DNA from: a bacterium BMS3Bbin03
Lineage (GTDB): Bacteria > Zhuqueibacterota > JdFR-76 > BMS3Abin05
Direction: 5' to 3'
Length of the DNA stretch: 64,000 nt
Assembly (NCBI GenBank): GCA_002898015.1
Contig: BDTM01000128.1
Span: forward strand, 202,418-266,417
Part shown: piece after piece, positions 9,892-18,800 of the stretch
Layout of the letters: every line of letters starts with the position of its first letter
Numbering within the stretch: position 1 is the stretch's first letter
Position numbers and translations under genes: made by a program
Notes under the pieces: model-generated
What the model was told of the DNA's origin: nothing
Databases searched by the model: none
What the model saw: the letters and a program-made list of their open reading frames with translations, nothing else

Positions 9892-10725
9892 ATGAAAAAA
9901 CCGCTTGTCATTTTTTCGGCTCTGGAGGATGTTCTGATCGACACGCGTATGCTTCAGTGGGATGAAGCACGGCATGCGCTAAATCAGCTCTATCTGACGG
10001 GTGTGCCGCTCGTTTTGTGGTCGCGATGGACGTTTTCCGAAGTCATCTATTTTCGCGGACAAATGGGAATTACCGATCCGTTCGTGGTTGAGAATGGCGG
10101 TGCTCTTTATGTGCCGCTGGGCTATTTCGACTTCGACATTGGCTCCGGACAGCGCAATGGACACGAAGTCATTGAAATCGGAATCAGGACGGAAAAATTA
10201 AAACACTTTTTGGTTGGATTTCGAGAAAGATGGAAGCTGCCGATGAAATTGGCCGACGAGCTTTCTCTTCAGGAATTAGCGGCGCTATCCCATGTTCCGT
10301 TTCATCTAACGGGATTTTTGCGAAACCTTGAATTTTCAGTGGCCTTCCGAATGGAACCTTATGCAAACCGGGGCTGGGAAAATGAACTGAGGCGAACGGC
10401 TGCCCAAAAGGGATTCCGGCTCAGAAAAGATCAATTATTTTATTATTTAGAGGGGGAAAACGATAAGCATTTTATCGGGAAAAAATTAATCACCTTTTTT
10501 GAGAAATATTTTGGCGAGCGGCCGAAGATTGCCGCCATTGGTGTCGATGAAGCGGATTTCCAATTTTTGGAAAATGTCCATCAGGCGGTTCTTTTGAAAC
10601 ACAAGCCGATGGTTCAAAATGATTTAAATTTAAATAAGCTTTCTCCGACTGTGATTGAGAATACCGGTCCCGAAGCATGGCAAAGAATTATGGAAATACT
10701 TGAAATTGAGAGCGAGGAAAAGTAG
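9892..10725 (+). CDS. HAD-superfamily protein of MPGP/Cof type, catalytic Asp missing
   Basis: 277 aa. The fold resembles mannosyl-3-phosphoglycerate phosphatase and other HAD-IIB enzymes. A conserved D-P-F-V-V-E-N-G-G-A-L-Y-V-P lies at about 63-76, and the cap domain follows. Motif I, normally D-x-D-G-T, reads F-S-A-L-E-D-V-L-I-D at residues 8-17, so both catalytic aspartates are replaced (by Ala and Glu). Motif IV, normally G-D-x-x-N-D, reads V-D-E-A-D-F. A phosphatase with a normal mechanism is therefore unlikely; it may be a binding protein. It lies 15 bases after the AsmA-like gene and abuts the next lipoprotein gene, suggesting one operon. Confidence 0.7.
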   Translation: MKKPLVIFSALEDVLIDTRMLQWDEARHALNQLYLTGVPLVLWSRWTFSEVIYFRGQMGITDPFVVENGGALYVPLGYFDFDIGSGQRNGHEVIEIGIRTEKLKHFLVGFRERWKLPMKLADELSLQELAALSHVPFHLTGFLRNLEFSVAFRMEPYANRGWENELRRTAAQKGFRLRKDQLFYYLEGENDKHFIGKKLITFFEKYFGERPKIAAIGVDEADFQFLENVHQAVLLKHKPMVQNDLNLNKLSPTVIENTGPEAWQRIMEILEIESEEK

Positions 10726-10726
10726 A

Positions 10727-12196
10727 ATGTTGAACAGATTGCGGCGGATGACGATTGTGGGCGGTATTATTTTTCTACTGATTGGGGTGGTGTTGATCTC
10801 GGGCTGCGAAAGAAAAACTCCCGGGAAGATGACCGTTTTGATCCAGGGTTCGGATGCTTATGCCCGGTGGCTTCAAACAAAAATCACAAAATTCTCAAAA
10901 TCCTTTGACTGGCAGGTCACGGTTTCGACCTACGTTCAGAATGAAGATCTGTTGGATATGCTGAACCTCGAGCAGGAGACGCAATCAAAAAAAATTGGTG
11001 TGATCGAAGTCCCGTTGGAATTAAGCCAGCAATTGGTCCGTCACAAAAAGGTGATTCCATTCAGCAGGGCGGCATCGGAAGAACGGCTTGCCCGGGACCT
11101 CCGGACGTACAATCCGGCCATGTTCCCGTTAACCCAAAAGGTTCAAAAAGTCTCCCTGATGCCGGAGCGGGCCGACGTGTTTCTAATGGTTTATTTGAAG
11201 GTGCCGGTGAAGAATCTTCTAAAAGAGTGGAAATTATATGAACGCGAATTCTCATTTGTGCTGCAGAGATACAACCATTGGGGGCTTCCCATTGGCTATT
11301 CTTTTGAAAAAGACCCGTCGAAATGGGATTTTTACGATCTGGCTTTTATGGGTTACTATTGGGCGGCAAAACCCTACCACGATGCATTAATCCCCCGGCT
11401 TGGGCATCAGGGCCTGCCCACCACCGGTACATTAAACGCCCTGGCCACCCGGGTGATTGAATCCGGAGGCACGAACAAGGATCTGCAGAATCCCCTGTCG
11501 AGGCCCGTCGTGGATATGTTTCAGTGGGAAAGCCTGTTTGTGAAAGAGAATTACTACAACCCCGAGATGTGGGAGAACGGCTGGTCGAGTGCAAATTTGG
11601 TAAATGAATTTTTGAATCGCCGTTTATTTTTAACCTTTCTGAATCAACAGCAGTTATTTTCTCTCTTTGAAAAGATTGATTCCAACAAGACGAAAATCCC
11701 GGTCCGAACGGAAGATGTGGGCATTTCCATTCTGCCGCGAGGGTGTTCTCTGATGCTCGGTCCCGAACGCGTGCCGGAGACCGCCGGTTCAAATTCGTCG
11801 AGCCTTTACGTGTGGTCACTGGGAATTCCGTCAACCTTTCCGGATGCGCCGTTTGCGTACAAACTGATTCGTTTTATGACAAGCCGGAATTTGCAGGCGG
11901 AAGCCATGAATAAATTTGGAATACTGCCGACCCGAAAGGGTGTTTTGGCGGAAGCCGATTCGGTTTTAGACCAATCTTGGAAAAGAAACGTTTTTCACGT
12001 TCTGAGGAAACAATTGAATGCCGGGGTCATCATGCTGCCGTCCGATTCGGAGTGGACCCATCTTGGGGCACTTTATCTGGCGGCCTGGGAGAACATCTGT
12101 GTGAAGAGCAAATTATCCCGGCAGAACGCCATTAAAAAAGCACTGAAGCCGATTTTTAAGGACGTCATGAAGTCTCGGGGCGGCACGGGTCAATAA
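10727..12196 (+). CDS. Lipoprotein, extracellular solute-binding protein (family 1-like)
   Basis: 489 aa. The N-terminus has basic residues, a hydrophobic stretch and the lipobox L-I-S-G-C (Cys at about residue 25), so it should be a lipid-anchored periplasmic protein. The body has the size and features of sugar/oligosaccharide-binding proteins. Near the C-terminus a P-F-A-Y-K-L-I-R-F-M-T-S segment is followed by G-I-L-P-T-R-K-G, typical of the hinge end of family 1 solute-binding proteins. The frame extends upstream into the previous gene; the ATG at 10727, one base after its stop, gives the signal peptide. No permease or ATPase is adjacent, so the transported ligand and partners are unknown. 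Confidence 0.72.
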   Translation: MLNRLRRMTIVGGIIFLLIGVVLISGCERKTPGKMTVLIQGSDAYARWLQTKITKFSKSFDWQVTVSTYVQNEDLLDMLNLEQETQSKKIGVIEVPLELSQQLVRHKKVIPFSRAASEERLARDLRTYNPAMFPLTQKVQKVSLMPERADVFLMVYLKVPVKNLLKEWKLYEREFSFVLQRYNHWGLPIGYSFEKDPSKWDFYDLAFMGYYWAAKPYHDALIPRLGHQGLPTTGTLNALATRVIESGGTNKDLQNPLSRPVVDMFQWESLFVKENYYNPEMWENGWSSANLVNEFLNRRLFLTFLNQQQLFSLFEKIDSNKTKIPVRTEDVGISILPRGCSLMLGPERVPETAGSNSSSLYVWSLGIPSTFPDAPFAYKLIRFMTSRNLQAEAMNKFGILPTRKGVLAEADSVLDQSWKRNVFHVLRKQLNAGVIMLPSDSEWTHLGALYLAAWENICVKSKLSRQNAIKKALKPIFKDVMKSRGGTGQ

Positions 12197-12228
12197 TTTT
12201 TAAACAAACTGTAAAAGGGAGGTCTGCC

Positions 12229-12792
12229 ATGAAAAAGAGCATTTTTACGGGTGGAATTTTTATCCTGGTTTTCATTGGGTTGAACGGATGCAGCATAAAA
12301 GCTCCTGAAGTCACTGTGTCCGGAGAAAAAACCACACTCGAAAAACAGGTTGTCGGCACGTACCAGGAAATCGAAAATGACGCGGACATGGTAGCTTCGA
12401 CCCGGGCGCTTGAGGCGGGGAAAAAACCGGTGATGTCCATCGAAAAACGCCTGGTTTTAAAAGCGATACAAGACCGAAAATTCAATCAGGATGATGTGGA
12501 GCAATTCAAGCGGCTCGGAGTGGTGGGCGAAAATAACAAAGGTCTGCTGGAAATTCGAAACACAGACAAACTGGAAAAGAAGCCGGAACTCAAAAAACGC
12601 GTGCTTGCAATTTTGAAAGCGGAAAATTACGACCGCAAAATAATCATGAAACGAATCATTCAGGTGAATGAAAAGTTAAAAAATGCGCCTCTGAAAGAGA
12701 TTCAATCTGTTTTTGCCAAAATGAATCGCGAAAATTCCAAACCCGGCACCTGGATTCAGCTTCCCAATGGGAAATGGATGAAGAAAAAGTAG
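12229..12792 (+). CDS. DUF1318 (YdbL-like) lipoprotein
   Basis: 187 aa. It has a signal peptide with lipobox G-L-N-G-C (Cys at about residue 21). The mature region contains the DUF1318 pattern: a G-V-V-G-E-N-N-K-G-L-L-E-I segment near 102-114, then an R-V-L-A-I-L-K-A-E-N-Y-D-R stretch near 130-142. It ends in a lysine-rich tail with W-I-Q-L-P-N-G-K-W. In E. coli, ydbL sits with ydbH (AsmA-like) and ynbE in a phospholipid-trafficking operon. Here the AsmA-like gene lies upstream with two genes between. The start follows a GGGAGG site. The family call is moderately sure. Confidence 0.65.
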   Translation: MKKSIFTGGIFILVFIGLNGCSIKAPEVTVSGEKTTLEKQVVGTYQEIENDADMVASTRALEAGKKPVMSIEKRLVLKAIQDRKFNQDDVEQFKRLGVVGENNKGLLEIRNTDKLEKKPELKKRVLAILKAENYDRKIIMKRIIQVNEKLKNAPLKEIQSVFAKMNRENSKPGTWIQLPNGKWMKKK

Positions 12793-12888
12793 CGCAGCGA
12801 ACCGCAAAGAAGGATGACAGCGGCGTGATACCACAAATTGTTTAGCCCGTTCCGGGCTGGATTAAGATTGACTTCAAGGAAAATCTTC

Positions 12889-15800
12889 TTGGGAAAGAAA
12901 CGTACAAAACCCTTCGGCAAATCCGGAATTCCGGTTGTTCTCTTATTCGGAATTGGGTTTGGTATTTTCAATGCCGCTCCGGTATTGGCTCAAAAAGTCT
13001 CTTTAGCCTCGTATTATGAAAGCTTATTCGCACCGCGGCTTACCGGTGTTAAGCCGCTGACCACACACCCGGGCAGCGATATTTTCCCAACACTTTCTCC
13101 GAATGGAAAATGGCTGGTTTTTGCATCGAACCGAAGACAAAATTTTGACATCTGGGCGAAAAATATAAAAACCGGGGAGATGGTGCCGCTCACGACTTAT
13201 AAAAGCACAGACACCCAGCCGGCGTGGTCGCCAAACGGCAGACAAATTGTGTTTGTCTCCATGCGATCCGACGGATTAGGAGATTTGTTCCTGATGGACG
13301 TACGGGAGTCACACGGTGTGCTTCGACGCAAAAAAATGATTCATTTGAACAATTACCTGGGTTACGACGGCGAACCGGTCTTTTCTGCCGACGGCCGGTG
13401 GATTGCGTTTGTGAGCGACCGGCAGACCGGGCGCAGGCACATCTGGCTTCTTCAATTAAAAAGCCGGAAACTCATCCAGGTGACCGCTTTTGAAGCCTTT
13501 TCACCGGCATTTTCACCGGACGGCCGCTGGCTCTCCTTCACCCGCTTCGTAAACGGCCGCTGGCAAATTGTGTTGGTTCCCTTTTCAATCGGTGATTTCC
13601 CGGTTCAGGAAAAAGCGGGTATTCCCATTTATGAATCGAAAACCCCGGTGGGCTTCTCTGCCTGGGAAAACGATTCTCTCATGCTGATGGTGTCTTACCC
13701 TTACGACACAAATGGAGATGGTGCCGTGACGATTTCCGATAACGGCCTGATTTTAGAGTGCGGGTTACCCGCTTCTCTGAATCGGAAAAATTATGAAGAA
13801 CGGCGCATTTCTCAAAAGACCTCCGGTATCTGGGCATCTCTCTTTCCGGCTCGCGGCGGACCGGGCAAAATTATTTTTGTGTCCGATTTTTCCGGGAACG
13901 ATGATATTTTTGAAATGAAACGAAGCGGCGAGATTCAGGTTCCGTCCGCTCCGGACAGTTTTTTCACTTTTTTAGAAGAAAAATTCCCCCTGCTTTCGAT
14001 TCGCTATTTTCAGGCATTAAACGATTCTTCATTTCAACACGTCTGGAAGAACCGAAAACAAAACTATCTTTTACAGCGCTTGTTTGTCTTGAAAAAGGCA
14101 GAGGCGTTTTTTTCCAAAAGAACCGGGATTCTGCCGCGGGTCTATTTTGAGGCAGGGACCACGGCAGCTCGATTAGGCTGGCCGAAATTTGCCCGGTCGT
14201 TTTATCAAAAAGCCGTCAAAACCGGGAGTTCCGGCACTCTCTGGCCGGTTCGTTCTCAATTGGCGCTCTGGAAACTGAAGGGGCTTTCTCTCCCCAAAGC
14301 CCTGCATGCGGTTGACTCACTTCTGGCTTCGGCCCATTTAAGCGGCGCCGCGGCCGGTTTTCTTTATCTGCGCCGCGGGGAAATTCTGGCCAAACAGGGG
14401 CATTTTAGCCGGGCGCTGGATGCCTTCCAGACGGTTCTGAACGACAGACAGGCGAATCCGGAAGCCGTGATTCCGGCACATTTTCGATTGGCCGATTTTT
14501 ATGCAAGTCTTCACAATTTCCCGCTCGCCATTCAAATGGATGCGGCGGTCTTAAAACAATTTCCGAAAGCTTTTTACTGGAATCAGATTGCGCTTCAAAA
14601 AATAAAATCCGTCATTCTGCAGAATACGGAAATTAAAGATCCGGTTCAGGGGTATCAATGGGTTATGCAAAAGTACCCCGGCGTAAAATCTCTGACGGCC
14701 TGGGGGCAGGTCGAAATTGCCCGTGTGTTTGAAAGACGGGGCGATTTTCGAGTGGCAATTCGGGAATGCAACCGGGTTGTCAACAACGCCGCGGATCAGC
14801 AAGAGGCTTATTTCCGGGCGCTGACAGAGCTGATTTCGATTTACCATTCATTGAAAGATTCCAAAGCGCTCATCCGAATTTCCAAAGAAGGGCTTCAAAA
14901 AAAAGGCAGTCTGGATGAGGCTCAGAGAGAGTGGATTCGGCGGAATTTGATTCGAACGCTGCTTGACCGCGGGGAACGCCTTTTTGCCCAAAATGATTGG
15001 CAACTGGCAAAATTGGAATTTAATACGGCCTTGGCGTACGATTCACTCAATGTGGAAGCCCATCGCGGCATTGTTAAATGCGCGGTTCGCGGGAATCAAC
15101 TAAATGACATTATTCAAAGCTACGCCGCCAAAGTTCAAAAGAGTCCCAAAACGGAAGTTTTTCGATATGCGCTTGGACTTGCGTATTCGTACCTTGCCAC
15201 GCGGCAGAAATCTCCTTCGGAAGAGTACAAACTCTTGTTGGTTTCCAATGCCTATCTGGAAAATGCGCTGAAACAAAATTACGGTCTCGTTTACGCTTAC
15301 CTCACGCTTGGATTTAACTATGAAACACTTGCGTCTCTGGAGCAGGCACGTCAAAATCAACAAGAGCCTTTTTTGACTAAATTTACAAAATCGGCGCTTG
15401 CCCCCCTTTTCTGGCTGGTTCGCACCGTAACGTTCCAAAAGCCGCCCGTAAAACATCTTTGGTACGAAAAGGCCATCGATTTGTTGAGCATCGGTGTTTC
15501 GATCAACAAAGAAAAGAAGCGGCCCGGGCTGGAAGCGCAGCTCATTTTAAATCTGGCCAACAACTACTACCAGTTGGGCGAATTCGGCTTTGAGAAGGCT
15601 TTTTATTATTATCAGAGGCGGATGGCGCTGGACTCCACATTTGAGACCCTTCCGCAAGAGGCGCTTGTGTATGAACGGATGGGGCACTGTGCCGTTATTT
15701 TGGAAGACTGGCCTCAGGCCATTCGCAGCATTTCAAAGGCGATGGCTCTGTACCGGGAACTGAAGAACGAGCCCAGGATTCTTACGAATATGGACCGGCT

Positions 15801-18800
15801 TGCCTGGGCCTATTTTCTATCGGGCGATTATGACCTCGCCGTGGAAAAATACCTCCGGATTTTGAAAATAGCCCGGCAGCAGCACAATATTCCGGAAAAG
15901 GCGAAAACGCTGGAACGGCTTCACCGAAATCTTGCCAATGCTTATTTGCAACTGCACGATTTTCGGAATTCACTGAGACATCTGAAACAAGCGCTTAATC
16001 TGTTGGATTCCGGGAAAATTAAAAACAAACGCTCTTTCAAAGATTATCTGCGGATTGAATTTCTGGGATATTCCCTGCCGGTGTTTAATGTGGGGAAATT
16101 GTTTGGGCAAAGCGGAAGCACGGGAACCCTGACTGTTTCAGATGAACGGTCTCTCCTCTACACACTTCTTTTTCAAAATTACGAAGGGCAGAAGTTTTTG
16201 CTCGAGGCGATTCAGGTTCTTGAAAAAAAGGGTAAGATTTTCCGTGCCCAAAAGAACCGCCTTGCCCAGGCGATCGTCAAAAACAATCTTGGGTACCTGT
16301 ACACATTTTACGGCGATTATGAAAATGCGTGGAAAGAGTTTAATGCGTCCTTCCAACTGTGCCGCAGCGAGAAGTACTGGGCGGGTGCGGTCATCAACTT
16401 AACGAACATGGCCCGTCTGGCGCTCGCTTTCAGGACGAAGGAAAAGTTGACCGGGGAAAAACCACAGACGATTACGATCGATTACAACCGGGTGCTGGAG
16501 CTTTTACGCCGCGGTCAGACGTATTTCAAGAATATTCCTTACGGAATGAATAAAGAGCGTGTGGCGCTGTTGGTTCAGACCGGCGTTTTAAAATCGCTGA
16601 TTGCGTTTTCCGGCGGGCAGGCGAGCCCGGACACCTCCGTTAAAAAAGAATTGCAGCGCGTCTTCACCGCCGCCGATGTTCTGCAAACGTACGATTGGGC
16701 GCTTGATCTTGCGGCCAGATTTCACCTGAATCGGGAACAGATCATTTTACGGAGAAATCGAGCCGATATTTACCTTTATCTCGGCTGGAAAGCGGAAGCA
16801 CGGCAGGATCTGGAGACGGCCCGGCGGCTGGCCCTCCGGGACGGAGATCCAAATTTGCTCTGGCGTGTCGATTTTGCGTTAAGCGAGGTGCCTCAAACAG
16901 GCGCTGCCAAAATGGGAGAGAAGCCCGTTTCCTCGTTGAAATGGCTGGAAGAAGCGATTCAGATTTTGGAGACGACACCGGATACCACTCGCGGAAAGCA
17001 GATGATCGGCACCAACCGCCTGGATTGTAATCTTCTTTATGAAAGGTATTTAAACAGAGAAGCCGGTGCCGGACATGCCGAAAAGGCTCTAAAAGTGAGT
17101 GAACGCTGGCAGGCGAAACGTTTTCTGGATGAAATTACCGGGTTCCGCCTGCATCTCAAATTAGAATCGCACAAGGTCTTTTACGGAAATGCCCGTTTCT
17201 TGCGGCATGAAATTGCACGGCTCAGGACGGAAATACGCCGATTGCCCGCCCAAAGGATTTTGGATCTTCAGAAACGCCGCAAAATGCAGGTTAAACTGGA
17301 CAGCCTTCAAAATGAGTACGGCGCCTTAATTAAAAGCAAACTTCAGGCAGAACCGGAGCTGGTCACCCTTGTCCAGCCGTTTGCGGTTCCGGTCGACGAA
17401 ATCCAATCCACGATTCGGGAAGGGACTGTGGCGGTTAAATTTCATTTTGGTTTGAAAAAAAGCTGGGTCTGGATTGTGGCGCCGGACACCGTTTTTCAGT
17501 TTGCCCTGCCCATTTCAGAGGAAAGTGTGAAGCGGCATTCCCTGAACGCCCTGCAATCCGGATTGGCCCGCCCGGAGGCCGATTCAAGCTTTCAGTGGCT
17601 GAGCCGTGAACTGCTGCGGCCTTTGCAGCGCATTAAAAGACCGGTTTCCCATGTCATTCTCAGTACGGATGATCTCCTGTTGGGATTTCCGTTTGGTCTT
17701 CTGCCGTTTAAAACCGGTTTCTTTTCGGATTTCGTGAAAATTCAGTACGTCACAAGTCTGTCAAATTATTACTTCCAATTTCAGGAGCGGCGGCTGTCCG
17801 TCAAGAAAGTGGCTTATTTTACGACCGGAAACAAGAAATTCCGTTTCGCAACGGAGAAGAATGTGACGCTCTTACGGGAAAAGGGAGCGGCGGCCACCGA
17901 AGGGAATTTTCGAAAAATCATGCAGAATGTCGATGTGCTTCATCTGGAGCTTCCGATTCAGGTCGATTTTTTTCAGCCGGTGCAGTCCGCGATTGCGTTT
18001 CGATACCCGCGTTTGAAAATGCAGAAAGTCCCGGAATTGATTTCACCCTTTTCACCTGAGAATGACGGCCGGCTGCACGTGCACGAGATTTTCAGCCTGG
18101 ACACCCGTGTAAATTTGTTGTTCCAGAATGTGACCGACACGTTTGTACCGGGTGAAAATTTTCAGAAAGAACTGCCCCCCTTTGTGCGGGCTTTCACTTA
18201 CGCGGGGATTCCTTCGTATCTGTTTCAGGTGTGGAAGATTCCCCGGAAAGCCAAAAAAATATTTTTCGATGAATTTTACTCCCGTTTATTTAAAGAGCGG
18301 CCTTTTGACGCTTTTTGGGCGGCCCGGCAAACGCTGCGCCGGCATTTTACAACACCGCAAATCTGGGGGGCTTTCCGGTGGTTCGGCTTCGAGGGGATGT
18401 CCCCCGCCGAGCAGGTGAAATTTGCCGAAGGCCGTTTGGATCAGATGTTCGGAATGGGTTACGCTTTTGCACAAAAGGGGTACTGGCGTGATGCCGTTCG
18501 AAATTATGAGCAGGCCCTGCAGATGGCCCTTCTGCTGAAGGCGGCGAACAAGGCGGCGATGCTGTACCAGCAATTGGTCATTTCCAGCAACAACGGCAAA
18601 TTTTGGGGACGGGCGGCCCGGTACCAGGAAATCATTAATCAAACGTACGCCGGTCAAAAAGACTGGAACGCATTATTGGACGGCTACCGCAACGTTTTGT
18701 ATTTTTACACAAAGCTTCATAATTCGAAAAAGATCAGTTTTTATCAAAAGAAATATCAAATTCTTCTGGCAAAGACGGGCACGCGTGCGGACCGGGCAGA

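Noticed and set aside
12838..12888. Upstream TTG start for the giant CHAT protein
   Set aside because: It adds 17 residues ahead of a clean signal peptide and has no ribosome-binding site, unlike the TTG at 12889.
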